DNA of 64,000 bases from Caecitellus pseudoparvulus (Eukaryota; Bigyra: Bicosoecida). Shown one piece after another: positions 42,002 to 54,800 of this stretch (position 1 is the first letter of the stretch; every line of letters starts with the position of its first letter). The stretch spans positions 32,756 through 96,755 of the forward strand of contig CBFFRQ010000047.1 in assembly GCA_965644315.1 (NCBI GenBank), read 5' to 3'. The notes beneath the pieces are model-generated. The model did no database searches and was not told where the DNA came from. It saw only the letters and a program-made list of their open reading frames with translations. A program made the translations under genes and the position numbers.

Positions 42002-45000
42002 TCACGCCACGGGGGTAGAAGTGAAGCTCAGTGGTCTGACCATGCGAAGCAGCCGCAGCAGCGCATCCGTGAGAGCAGGAGGCGCCGCCTCCATGAGGGC
42101 TGGAGCCTGGGGAGGCAGCCTCGTGCCCATGGCGGCCTGGGCGCACAGCTGCGCAGGCCCCAGCGCGGCAGTGGGAGGCAGCTTGTCCTCCGTGGCGCCC
42201 AGCAAGGACCGCACGCAAGCCCCCTCTGGGGCCGCGCTGTCGAAGGAGTACTTCAGGTACCGCCACGCAGTGGGCATGTCCAGCGCACCTCCGCCTGACG
42301 GCAGCAGCGCGGCGAACGATGCGTCCCTCGCTCGCAAAATGGCGGCCGAAGCACGCTCCGCCTGAGCCAGGCGCAGGTCCCCAACTGCTTCCGCAGCAGC
42401 CTCAGCAGCCGCCTGGGCAGCTGCGGAGCGAGACACGGCTCCCGGCGGGGGGGGCACTCGTTTCTTGTCCCCCTCAGCCCTCGGGGAGTTGGCCCAGGTA
42501 CTGGACGCGAACTCCAGCGCACAGGCCATGCGGGCAATGTCCCGGTACGCGATGGCCTCCACCGGCCCAGCCTTCACTGACAGCACCTCCGAATCCGAGG
42601 CGGGGAAGTCCTCTTCTGCCCCACCTTCAGGTTCTGCTTCCTCTTTGCCCTCAGCGGCGGGTGAGGCTGGGACGGGAAGCTCTGCACCTGGAGTGGGCGG
42701 CTCGGCCTTGCTCTCAACGTCACCTTCCTTGCTGTCGCCTGCTGCCGTGTCTGGCAGGGCAGCGCGTGGCGTGGGAGGCAGAGACGTGGAGGTCGCAGTG
42801 CCTGCAGTGTCGGGGCGTGCAGAAGGGGGCAGGGAAATGCCGGGAGGGGGCGTGAACTTGGGGTTCTGGGGGGGCCCAGGGAAGTCCCCCATGAGCACCG
42901 CCGCGCACTCGTCGTCTGCGATGATGTTGATGCCGACGTCACGCAGGGCCAGCAAGAACTGCCCCACGCCGAGGCGGGCAGCGCGCCCCGTGTCCCCTGA
43001 GAGTCGGGCGAGGGAGGGCAGCTCAGGCGCCAGCAGCGTGCAGCCGTCCACACCGACCTCCATGACCAGGTCAAAGCGTTGTGTGGCCAAGGTGACGATG
43101 ACTGCAGAGGGGGTGCCGACCCCCGTCGGTGTTGGAGCCGGTCGCACGCTCCAGGATCGGTAGGGCATGTCCAGGTACCGCGGCTGCACGAGGGCCTGGG
43201 GCCGCATCCAGGTCGTGGAGAAGGACAGCAGGTTGCCGTCCAGGAAGGGCTCAGCCTCTTCATCCACCACCCAGCCTGAAGCAGGTGGCAGCAGCGCTGC
43301 AGCCGTGACACCCGACACAGCCGGCACTTGCACACCCGGCAGGGTGCCGGGCGGGACGTCGAAGGAGGTGGGGGGGGGCTTCGCGGGGGTCATGAAGGCC
43401 CCCGACGCCTCGGGCACCATGGCATCCAGGCTCCAGTAGGCCATGTACAGCTCGGGTGGGGGGACCAGGCTGTCCCGCATGGACACCTCCAGCCTCACCG
43501 CGTGCACTTGCGCCGCCTGCCCCTTGCCCTCGTACGGGTGGGGGCGCCGGCGAACGGTGGTGTGCAGGGCGGAGGCTGGCGCCAGGGTCCAGCGCCGGAT
43601 GCTCTTCCCCTGCACGGGCTTCTCCAGCAGTTCGACGGAGATCACGCCACCCAGCGGCAGCCACAGGTTCTTGTCCTCCACCGCCGGCAGGGCGGGGAGG
43701 GGGGCCAGGCAAGCGCCCTCTGCCGCGTCAAACGCCGCCGCTGCAGCCAGCGTGTGCGCCTCGTACGCCTGGCAGTACTTCTTCGCCGCCCCGACAATGC
43801 GGTCCTCCAGGGTCTCCTCGGGCTCAGCCGCCTTTCGGCTACGGGAACGGGAGCGGGAACGCGACCGTGAGCGGGAACGACCCCGACCACGCCGAGGCGA
43901 AGCGGCTGCTGCTGCGGCGGCAGCTGCCTCCTTCGCAGCCGCCGCCTCTGCCTCGGCCAGCTCGGCAGCTTCCTGGGCTGCCAGTTCCTGGGCCTCTGCG
44001 GCGCGGGCAGAGGCCAGTCCCGCGTCCAGGCCACTCCCTGCCCCTCGAGGGCTGCCAGTGCCTTGCGCAGTGCCTGGGTGGGGCGGAGGCGGGCCTTGGG
44101 GCTCGGAGGCTGCCAGAAAAGCCGCTTCGAAGGCTGCTGCCGCCTCCACTGACGCTGCCGCCGTATCGTAGTCTGTGTGTAGGATGCGGAGCGCGAGGCC
44201 GGCAGTGGTGATGGCCTTGGGGATCTTGACCTTGATGCCGACGGTGTGGTGGTGCACCTCCAGGGAGCGCGAGCGGTCCTTCAGAGGCACCCACAGCGTG
44301 AAGCGCAGCGTGCCGCCCCCCCGCAGCGTGGCCAGGTGCGTGAAGGCGTCCTGCTGTCCATCAGTGCCCAGCGCGTGGTCGGCCGCGCCCCGCCCAGTGC
44401 CTGTGTCGGCCTTGGCACCAGGCGCAGCGGCTGCCAGGGAGGCTGGCGTCGTCGCGGGCCAGGGAGCGATGCCCACGGTGTGGGCCAGCCGCACCTCGTT
44501 GTCCTCCCGCCCGTCCTTGCCCTGCTTCTGGAAGCGCTTGGCGTGCTGCAGCACCCAGGCGGCGATGGCGTCCAGGCGCTGCGCCACGAGCTGCTGGGCC
44601 TGGAAGCTGAAGAGGGCGCTGGACGCGGCGAGGTGCGCAGCCCCTGCCGCTAGCTCCTGCGCCAGCTGCACGTTCAGGCGGTGTGATACACGCAGCACAT
44701 CGGACAGCGTGCCCAGCTCGCTGGGCAGTGTGTAGGACAGCTCGTCCCGCTGTGGCTCCTCGTCCTTGACAGCGACGAAAAAGCTGCTCAGTTCCGCTGG
44801 GCGGGCAGGGTGGGGCAGCAGCGAGCACGTCATGTGGTATGCCTCGTCTTCCTGTGCTCGCTTCTCCGCGTGCACCTGCAAGACGGCGTGCGCCTCGCCA
44901 GTCAACACGGCTTCCTCGCCAGGGAAGGAATCCTGCAAGTGCTCCAAGCTCTCCTTGCGTGCAGCTTTGGCCTGGGCGATAATGCTGCCCGCTGCCTCAT

Positions 45001-45319
45001 CGACTCGCGCTTTCGTTTCAGCCGTCAGCGTGTCTGCCTCTGCACAGCAACAGGGGCGGACGAGCGACAGGTACAGCGGGGCAGTCCAAGTGAACAGGGC
45101 GCTTGCAAATCCGGTGCCAGTGTTCAGTTCTACGCACCTTCAGTCAGCCTTGCTGTCTCCTCCTCCAGCGCGATGCGTTCTGGGCACGGCGGGGCAGGGT
45201 AGCAGTGCAAGCTGAGCGTTTCCAGCCCAAAATCCGCACGCACCAGCCTCCAGCTCCTCCTTGGACTTCTTCTTGCCCTTCTTGCGCCGGGGCTGTGCAG
45301 CGTGGCGAGGAAAAGGCAT
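42002..45319 (-). CDS. DNAI7: axonemal dynein intermediate chain-associated protein DNAI7 (CASC1/IC97)
   Basis: DNAI7 associates with inner-arm dynein I1/f and tubulin in motile cilia. Three exons (45319-45244, 45179-45138, 45039-42002) join to 1,051 residues. The N-terminus is the family's charged helix: KKGKKKSKEELEAERIALEEE, interrupted by two introns of 64 and 98 nt, both with donor GTGCGT. Near residue 280 stands the most diagnostic segment, FTLWVPLKD...GIKVKIPKAITTAGLALRI followed by LHTDYD, equivalent to the family's LWVNL...LPK.LA..S.ALRV..T.YD. Further matches are GGVISVELLEKP (about 500), LEVSMRD with PPELYMAYWSLDAM (about 555), and the C-terminal MVRPLSF. Two insertions make it longer than animal proteins (about 700): an Ala/Glu/SR stretch around residues 380-440 and an acidic Pro-rich region around 760-860. 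This gene is the best evidence that the organism has motile flagella. Confidence 0.88.
43838..43900. repeat. degenerate 6-bp repeat encoding SR dipeptides in DNAI7
   Basis: About nine copies of a (gggaac/gggagc)-type hexamer encode an uninterrupted Arg-Ser dipeptide run on the minus strand (GRSRSRSRSRSRSR). Such runs are typical SR-protein-kinase substrates in other proteins. Family members I know lack it. Confidence 0.8.
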
Positions 45320-45838
45320 GGCAAGCAATGGACGCGGTCTGGTCACCTCCAACGCCACTCACCATGACGGATGCTCGTGCTTCGCGATCGAGCTGCCGAG
45401 CCTGGCGCTGGTGGAGGTCGTGCAGGCAGCGGGCGGCCGCTGCTGGCAGGCAAGAAGTGCAGGGGCTCGCAGCAAATGACGGCGTGGCAGGCCGTGCCGG
45501 GCTCCGGGGTGCACCCGAGTTGTGTTGGAATTGGATGTTTTGGCATTTTAGAGCGCACGAAGGCCTCAGGACATCAGAATCCAAGAGCGCTGCCAAAGAG
45601 TGAGCTTAGCAGCCATGCACGCAACACCTTTCCACATTGTGAGACACTTGGAGGAGCAAGCGGTGACACAATGCGAAGCGCACCAAAAGCCACACAAACA
45701 GGACGACCAGCCCTCCACAAGGGCGGTGAAATTCACAACTTGCTCCGCAGCTGCGGGCAGAGCGCGCCTTGACGCTGTGTGAGCAGTGCTGCTGTCCAGG
45801 CTGGCTGCTGGAAACGCTGGCGCCGTGCTGCCTGCACC
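45320..45838. other. divergent intergenic region, 519 bp
   Basis: The region lies between the start codons of DNAI7 (-) and the cNMP-binding giant (+). It is AT-richer around 45525-45740 than the flanking genes. Short ORFs cross it, including one in frame with the downstream gene from 45779, but none looks conserved. No firm promoter motif was seen. Confidence 0.55.
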
Positions 45839-48800
45839 ATGGCTCAGTCAGCTCGGGCAGGGAGTCAAGGAGGGAAGAAGGACATGGACTACAGCGACCT
45901 CACCTCCCGTGCCTTGGAGAGCATTCGTCTGAAGGCTTTTCAGCCTCAAATCGCCGCAGACCTGGCAGACAGCTCAACGCGTCGCAGAGCGGCCATCGCA
46001 GCTCTCACTCGCTACCACACGGAGTGGAGGGGGGAACTGGCACGGAAAGAGTCCACCGCGGCGAGCGAGCGGCACTCGAGACTGAGGGACAGCGCTCAGC
46101 CAGGCATCGCTGCTACGTCCATCTCTTTCAAGCGGGGAGGCGGCCGGTTTGGCAAGACGTCGCAGCGACAGCAGGCTCCCGAGGCTGCCTCGGGGGCGCA
46201 GGAGAACCTGCACCTGCAGACTCTGCTGCACATGGCGCAGCTGGAGCACGCATCACATGTAGAACGACTGGCAGAGCAGGCTTCCTTCGCAGTGCATGCA
46301 GGCGGGGCCAGCACAGCCTCCGTCTCTGCCGCTTCCACGCTGGTGCCGCAGTCCACCGCACACAAGTCGGACGCCGAGTCGCGTGCCGCGAGCATCCTGT
46401 CCACCACCTCCCTGGTGAACATGGCAGACAGGTCAGACCGCATTTCAGGCGCGCTGTTTGCGCGCGCCTTTGACTCCTCTGCTTCGGCAGCGTACGTCAG
46501 CGCCGCCTCTGCCGCCAGTGGGCTGGCAAGTGGTGCCACCCGTGCCACAGCCCCAGGTCCCGACTCAGGCCGGCGCTCGAGAGCAGGCAGTCGATCCAGG
46601 GGCTCGCCGTCCCAGTCGCCCGTCCTCAGGTCACCCTCCCCGGCAGCCGCTGCGCTGCAGGTGGCCAATGAGCTCGCTGCGCGAGGGGATGCGGAGTCTG
46701 GGCGGGCAGGGCTGCTGCACGCTGTCGCGCCTTGCCACGCCACGGCGCCCCAGGCAGTCAAGGAGGCGTACTTTGGCTCGGGGCGCAAGTTTCACTACTC
46801 TGGGGCGCCTGGGCGGTCGCGTGCGACCACGTCTTCGTCGGCCCGACGCCCCTCTCCCCGCCAGAACCGACGGGGCACTCCAGCTGCACAGGCAAGGGGC
46901 GTGCCTGGCGAGGGACAGGCGCGTGGCAGTGGCGGGGGTCCAGCTGCTGTGAGCCGCAACATGTTGCGCCTGCGCGGCATTCCGCACATCCTGCCAGCCT
47001 ACGCGACAGCACGGGAGGCGGAGGTCGAGGCAGAGGCAGCTGCCCGTGAGGCGGCGGAGGCCAAGGCAGCCGAGCTTGCTGAGTTGCGCACGCCTCGGCA
47101 CCGGCCCAAGCACGCTGCGTCGGCCTTCGCCCGGCCCCATACGCCGTCCACAGGTCAGAAGGCAGTGGACGCACTGGGCGCTCGGTTGGACTGGGAGGCA
47201 CACGCCAAGGCAGCGAGTGAAGTGACCAGTGTCAGCACTCGTGCTCGAGGTGGGGGTGCCGCCACCATCGGGCTGCTGTCAGCTGCTCTGGGGGATCGGA
47301 AGGACGCCGCTGCAGAGGAGCTGGAGGTGGCAGCAGCGGAGGCAGAGTGGCGGGGCGGGTCCGAGGCGGGGCAGGGCAGGGATGGCGGGCTTGCCGCGGA
47401 GCAGCCTGCCCATGTGGGCATCATCCCCTCCCACAAGGGCGTCAGCGGCGTCCTGGAGCGCATGCTGGAGGGGGCCCACGAGGACATGGCGGGGCGCGGC
47501 AGCAACAGCCCGCCCGCCACCTCCACGAAGCAAGTGAACTATGCTGACCTGCTGGGCCCCCGAGACATGGCAGCAGTGGAGGAGGGCGGCGACGGGGAGG
47601 GGGAGGAGATGCAGCGAGAAGTCCTGCTGTCTGCCGACGCCACCTCCAACGGCATGCAGGAGGACGGTTCCTCGGCCGTTCCACGGCCCGGCGACTTCAA
47701 CGTGAAAGGGTACCTGCGACGCATGGTGGCGCCAGACGAGGCGGCGGTGCGAGGCTGGACGGAAGTGCTGCTGAAGCACAAGTCCTTCCGCACGGGGCGG
47801 GAGCTGGCGGCGTTGGAGCGCGAGCTGACGCCGCTGGTGCCGTGGCTGCAAATGCTGACCCGGGAGCTGCGGGCGGACGTCTTCGAGGAGGGCACGGCGG
47901 TGCTGCTGGAGCCAGGGCACACGCTGTTTCAGCAGGGAGACGTGGGCGCCGACTTCTACATCATCCTGAACGGCACGGTGGACATCGAGGTCACCGCCAG
48001 CAAAACCACCGACGCGCGGGACCTGTGGAAGCTGCAGGAGGCCACTGCCAGCCAGCGGGCTGTGCCCACCCTCGCGCAGCGCCGGCACAACACGGGGTCT
48101 GACTTGACAGGACGTGCCATGCCCAGCATGGCCGGCGCAGAGGACGTCGGGTCTGGGGAGGCCAGGCAGTCCCAGGGTCGCCTGCTGTCTGACGACGACG
48201 AGGGGCGGAGTACGTACAAGCCCCCCACAGGTGTGACGGTGTGCAGCACCACCCTGCTGTCTTCAGCCCGTCTCGTGTCTCGGATGGGGGAAGGTTTCGA
48301 AGGCAAGGCCAGCCCTGCGGCGCCGCCCGAGACGACGGAGCAGCTGCGGGGTGCGATGGGTGCGAAGGGGAAGCGGGGTGGCCCAGCCAAGGCGCCTGCA
48401 GACTCCTCCGGCACTGTCGTCATCAACACACTGGGGGCCTTTGACTCCTTTGGCGAGGGCGCGTTGCACTCGCTCAGCGGGGCGGGGGAGCGCCAGGCCA
48501 GCGTCGTGGCCCGGGACAAGTGCGCCCTGCTGGCGCTCAAGGCGGCCGTGTACCACCGCGTCATGCACGCTGCGCGCATTCAGCTGGTGGACAAGGCCAC
48601 CGACGCCCTGCGCCGCACAGCACCCTTTATGGCGTGGCCTATTCCCTCCCTGCAGCGCGGGCTGGGGCTAGCTCAGGCGGACATCGAGGCCCTGCATGCA
48701 GCGGAGATGGCACGCCGAGCCGCGCGGGATGCCCGGCGGGCGAAAATGATGCAAGCGGACCCCTCCATGCCGACGCTCGCTGCGGACTCAGACGCCCCTT

Positions 48801-51800
48801 CGCATTCCCAGAAGGACGGCAGAGAAGGTTCCGCTGACAGCGCTGGTGTCAGTGCCGGCGGTGGAGAGAAGGAGGGGCCGGCAGAGCAGGCGAAGGCTTC
48901 GCCGGCGCAGCTGGCTCGCATGCAGTCTGTGCGCATCACATCTGCCGCTGGCGCCTTCCTGGGCTCTGAGGCGGACACATCCTTCCTAGGCAAGCATGCC
49001 GTGCCCAGTCGAGCGTCAGGGACGCGCTGCAGCGGTACAGAGAGCAAGGAGGCGACGGATCCACAGGCAGATGACAAAGAGGGCAGTGACGTGGAGCGTA
49101 GCTCGGAGTTCGTGGGCGTTGCTGGGGGGGAGGCTGCAGCTGACGAGGGGGGCGAGGGGGGCGAGAGGGGCGAGGGGGGCGAGGGTGCTACGCTGCTTCC
49201 CCACGGCATTGAGTGGTGGAAAGTTGTGCTGGGCGTGACACACCTGGTTTACTCTCCAGGCGAGATCATCGTGCCGCAAGGGTCCCCCGCGCATGGTTTC
49301 TTCATCATCTTGCTGGGGCACGCTCGCGTTGTGCGGGCGCTGCCTGTGCCTGCCCAGCTCGCCCACGGGCTAGTGGGCATCTCCAAGCTGCAGGGGTACA
49401 ACTCCTACGACGCTGTGTTGGCGTCCCCCGCTCTGCAAGCCATGGCCAAGGCGGAAGGGGCTGCCTCCTCCGCCCGCCAAGCTGGGGACCTGGGCGCTGC
49501 TGCCAAGGCCCCAGGGGCACGCAGCCAGCCTGCAGCCTCCACGGCCACACTGGAGGGTGCGACCCTGCAGGGTTCGGCGTCGGCGTCTGGCCCCAGCTCC
49601 AGCCTGGCCAGCCTGGTGAGTGCGGTGAGTGGGCAGGGCCAGGGCGTAGCTGCATCGCTGTCCAGCGTGCTTGCCAAGGAGGGTGCCGTGAAGGGCACCG
49701 TGCACGTGCAGGGTGGTGGCGGGCCTGCGCCCCTGCCCGAGGAGGTGTCCCCGCCGGGGTCCGTGTCCCTGCCAGTGGAGCTCATGCAGCTGCGGCCGGG
49801 GGACAGCTTCGGCTGGACGGACACCCTGCGCACTGCCACGGAGGAGGAGCTGCACCACGGCCCCCTGTACCGGGCCATCTGGGGCGGCAACAAGCTGCAG
49901 CGCGCACTGCGCAAGCTCAAGTTAACGCGCAAGTTCGGCCTCACTGGTGCCTCTGCGCTGAAGGCTCGTGTGGCCAAGCGGCAGGCTGAGGGCGCACGGC
50001 CCTCGGCAGCGGTAGCAGGCGCCGTCGCAGACGCCATGGCTGCGGCACGACGTGGCGACATTCCCTCCGCCGAGGATGGCAAGGTGAACCTGGGGGCTGT
50101 AGTGGGGGAGGATGGCATGTTCCGAGGCGCGAAGGGGCAGGAAGGCTCCAGCATGGCGCAGGCCAGGGCAGCGGTAGCCTCCTTCCGACCCGACATTGTG
50201 TCGGCTGCGGAGGACGCCAGCAGCACACCCGGCTCCTTGCGGGGCCTGGACGCGGCGGAAGCGCACCTGCAGGCGCGATACCAGTTCAGCCTGGTCGCAG
50301 AGGAGCGCGTGGAGGTGTTGTACTTTCCCCGAGAGATGGCCATCCGCCTGGCCAACACCATGCCCCAGCGGTCTGCGGGGGCGTACACTGCCCAGGCCCG
50401 CGTCACGCCCACGGACGAGTTCATCTTGGACAAGCTGACGCGGTGGTACAACTGGGACCTGTACCGCCTGCGGTCCTCCTTCCTGCTGAACACGCACCCA
50501 AGTGTGGCAGTGGGGCCGCGGCAGCCCCGTTCCGCCGCCCTCGTGGCTTCAGCGCGGGACCTCCGCGCCGACGTGGCTGGCCTGCACACCAAGGACGCCG
50601 GGCTGGGGCTGAAGTTCCAAGGTCAGGTGGTGTCTTCTGCGAAGTTGGTCCGGGAGGCACAAGCCCGGGCCCGGCACAAGGCGGCCATGCTGGGGCTGGT
50701 GCCCAGCTCAGGCCTTGGGCAGGGCGCCCCATCCAGTGCGGCAGGGGAGGGGGAGGAAGAGGGGCCCGACGCCGACGCCATCTCCACTGGCTTGACTGCG
50801 GTCGTGGACGAAGTCGTGGCAGAGAAAGCGCGAGGTGCCGCCGCGTCCCCCACCGCCAGCAGCCCCTCCCACCGCCGCGAACGTTCAAACTTGGGCGGCA
50901 TCGGCACGAACTCGCCCCGGTCAGGCGGCAACCACGCCATCCCAGCGCTGCGAGCGGGGTTGAAGTTTAAGGTGGCGCCCATGGAGGAGTCAGCCCTCGC
51001 CCGGTCTGGCAAGGGCACCTTGTCCCTCTTCGCCCGCCGGCAGGTGGAGGCGTCCGCGGTGGCCAGTGTCGTACGTGACGGCGCTGGCCAGGACCAGGCG
51101 CCCTCCAAGCAGGGCAGCCACACGCGGAGTGCAAGCTCCGTGCCCACGGGGCAGCTGTCCCCGCGAAACCGCTCGTCCCTGGGCTCCTATGTGGACACAG
51201 CCTCCCACGCAGCCATGTACGGGGAGAGCACGCTGCACTCTGCCCACCGCATCGCGGGGCGCGCCTCGGCGCGGCACAAGCGCATGCTGGAACGAGTGGC
51301 CTCTAGCAAGGATGCCGGGGGCCTCGCGGCAGCCGCTGCAGAGCGACACCGCCAGCACCACCCCACGTCACCCACCAGTCCCGCCATGTCCCCTTCCAGC
51401 TCGGCCCGGTTCACATTCACAGGGACTGAGAGCAAGAGCTCCGCTGACCATGCGACAACGACGGCTCGACTGCCCGCCAAGCGAGGTGTGCGGCCTGGTC
51501 CGCCCAAGCTGTCACAGAGGGCTGCCGGGAGGAAGGGCGGGGGTGTGGCGAAACGGGCTGGGCGCAAGCAACGGGCTGGGAAGGGGGGGTCTGCCCCGGT
51601 GGTGCCCCCCTTGGACTTGGGCTTCTCAGGCTCCTCCTCCGACGAGAGCCCCGAGATCGCGCGCCTGTACAAGCTGTACGAGATCAACAACTTTAACACG
51701 GGGAAGTACCTGGTGTCCGACGCGCCGCACATGCTGCCACTGCCAGTGCCCGCTCACCTCCCCGAGGAACTCTTCATTAACTCGGATGGCGCGTCTGATT

Positions 51801-54800
51801 CCTCGGGTGAGTCCACCTCCTCATCTTCGGCCTCTGACACGCCCTCCAGCTCCGAGCACAAGGCCGGGGGTGACGCACGCACCGCGAGTCCGACTGGCGA
51901 CGCCGCCTCGGACGCCTCCAGCGAAGTGGCTGCGGAGGAGGTTGGGCGGGATCCAGTGGCAGACATCCCGTACATGCACCCGGACATGGTGCATGGCTTT
52001 TACCTCGTGGACCCTGTCCAGGCAGGGGGAGGCCGCACGGCGTCTGCCCAGCACCTGCAGCGCCGGCTGAAGCCACAGGGCAGCTCCACGGGCACCCTGG
52101 AGCGGACCCCGGCGCCGCCAGGCAAGGCTGGGCGGCGGTCCCCTCGGGACGTGTCTCAAGGTGCCGAGGACGACTCCAAGCCCGCCACCGCAGACTCTGC
52201 AGCTGGCTTCGTCGTGGCCAATGTGCGGAAGGAGGTGCGCCGGCGCCGCCGAGCGGCCGAGCGCTCAGCCAAGCGTGCCGAGCGTGAGGCGAAGAAGCGC
52301 AAGGAGTACCAGGCGGAGCAAGCCCGGCGTGCGAAGGCACTGCTGGGCCGGGCCAAGGGCCAAGGCCCCGACGAGGCGCAGGAGGTGCCTGAGACTGCCG
52401 CTGAGCGGCGGCGGCAGGCAGAGGAGCGGCGTGCGGCACGGCTGAGGCGCCGGGCCCGTCGGCGGCAGAAACGCCTCGTGAAGGCTGCTCGGGCGGCAGA
52501 AGCTGGGGCTGATGCGTCGGGCGGGCTGGGTGGGGCCAAGGTGCGACGGGGTTTCCGCACGGTGGCCGAGGCCGTGGCAGAGGGGGCTGCCGAGGGCATG
52601 GCGGAGCTGGGTGACGTGGGGCACATCTCCGTGGGCATCACATCGGACCGTGTGTCCCAGCCGCGCCTGTTTGCGCCTCCGCCCACCGCGCCTGCAGCCG
52701 CGCTGCTCGTGCCCTCCCTGGCATCAGCTGTCGTGGGCGCGGGGCAGGGCCAGCAGAACGCGCTGCAGCAGCTGCTGGCGACGACAAACCTAGCCACAGC
52801 AGACGGCCGCCCCGTGACGCCCTGCACGGCCACGGCCCTGAGCCTGGTGGACCCTGACTCGGCCCTGGCCTCTGCGTCGTCTGCGCTGGGGCTGGATGCG
52901 GCGCGGTTGCGGCGGGCGGCAGAGCGCGCCTACAACCCCAGCGGCACCGCCATGGCTGCCATGATGGTGGCCGTGCCCTCCCTCAAGCCCATCGCGCCGC
53001 GGTCCTACTTGCAGTGGGGCAAGGAGGCCGGCACCAGCGCGCTCAGTGACTCCCGTGCCCGGCGTGGGCGCATGACGGCCATGGATGCTCGCGCCAAGCA
53101 GCGCCCAGCTGCCGTGTCCGCGATGGCCCGCCTGCGGGCGGGCCTGCCGCCGCCGCCGCCCAAGGACAGCCCGGCCCGCCCTCCCCAGCAGCCTGGGTCA
53201 GGCAAGGGCAAGGTGAACCCCGCCGTCGCCTCCGCATCGCAGGCGTTGCGGGCAAGCAAGCGGGCTCTGGCGCGGGACCGCAGCCAGCTGCACACGGCGC
53301 ACAACTCCGCCATTTCTGCCCAGCTTCTGGCGCAGCGGGAGGAGTTGATGATTCCGGGCGCCTTTCGGCGGCTGCAGCTGCGCAGTGGGGCGCTGGCGTC
53401 CCCCGTGCACGTCCTGCGCAAGCGCCCTGCAGAGCGGCGTGACCACACTCTGGCCAGCGGTGCAGCCAGCACGCGCCACAGCAGCCGAGGTGGCACGATG
53501 GGGGGTGGGCTTCGCATGGGTGGTGGAGGGCGTGTGCTGGGCCTGGGGGGGGCGCCGGTCGTGGACACCTCCTCCAAGGCCCACCTCCGGCGAGGAATCG
53601 TGGCCAGCCTCATGAGCCCCAGCCGCCGGCCAGAGGGCTCGGCGGCGTCAGGGCCACGGGAGGGTCGGGGGTACTTGCAAGCCCCCAAGCTATGGACGGC
53701 CACGTCAGGGGCAGCCCTGCCGACGCCGGACCCGCCCACACAGGGCCTGCGCGGCGTGCTGAAGGGGGGCGGCAACCGGGCAGAGGGGGACACCCCCACG
53801 CCCAAGCGCCGCCGCAGTGTCATCCTGTCACCCGCCCTGGACGGCTTCGGGGGCCGGGTCATCCCTGGCGTGGCGGCGACAGAGGACGGCGCCGTGCATG
53901 GTGCAGGGGCAGCGGGGGGCCCCTCCCCCGCCGCCCAGTGGTCCGAGTACGTCGCCCACCGCCCCGCGCCGTACAAGGCCGCCCTCATGAACCTGCCAGA
54001 CGACGCGCGCGACGTGCGGTACGACGCCGCCATCGGCGCCGTGGTGGCCACCGTGACCCGGGAGGTGGCCGAGGGGCAGCTGGAGCCAGACGTCCTGGTG
54101 CGCATGACCATGGGTGGCGGCGCACGGGAAGCTGCGCGCGCACGGCGACGCCAGAGCATCCTGGCCGCCAACCGGCACGTGGCCGCTGAGCAGCTGGATG
54201 TGGCGGCGATTGTGCAGGGGCGCAAGGCTCGCTTGGTGGCGGGCGGTGGCAGCCCCACGGCGTCTGTCTCCAGCGAGGATGAGGAGGCGGAGGGAGATGC
54301 CGCCGCTTCGGCTGCTGGGGCCTCAGACGCCACTCGGCGCATGCAGGACTTCACCATCATCGTGTCCCCCTCCGGCGGCATCGTCGTGCCGGCCGTGGAG
54401 TCCGAGGCCCAGCACATCCTGAAGCCGCACACCGGGGCGGCCCGGCGTGCCAGTACGGACGCCTCCACCACGTCCCCTCGCCGGCGCCGCTCCTCACTCA
54501 TGCGCCGCCCACGCCTGGCCTCGGGCACCGCCTCCCTTGCCGGCAGTTCCCGGCACGGTGGCGATACCCACCGCCGACAGGGGGAGGGGACGGAGCGCGT
54601 CGCCCAGAGCGAGCAGGCCAAGTGGCTGTCCCGTGTGCGGCCCCTCATCCCCGGCGTCACGGCGCCACCGGCAGACTTCATCCGTCAATTCCTCGCGGAA
54701 GTGGATGAAGGCGGGCCGGGGGCGTCGGACCCACGAGTGCAGCTGCTGGCGCGGCACTGGCGGCGGGCGCTGTACTGGCGCATGCCGCCCCAGGACGTGG

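Noticed and set aside
45779-45838. GTG start at 45779 for the cNMP-binding giant
   Set aside because: Non-ATG start in a eukaryote; the ATG at 45839 has good context and begins a natural N-terminus.
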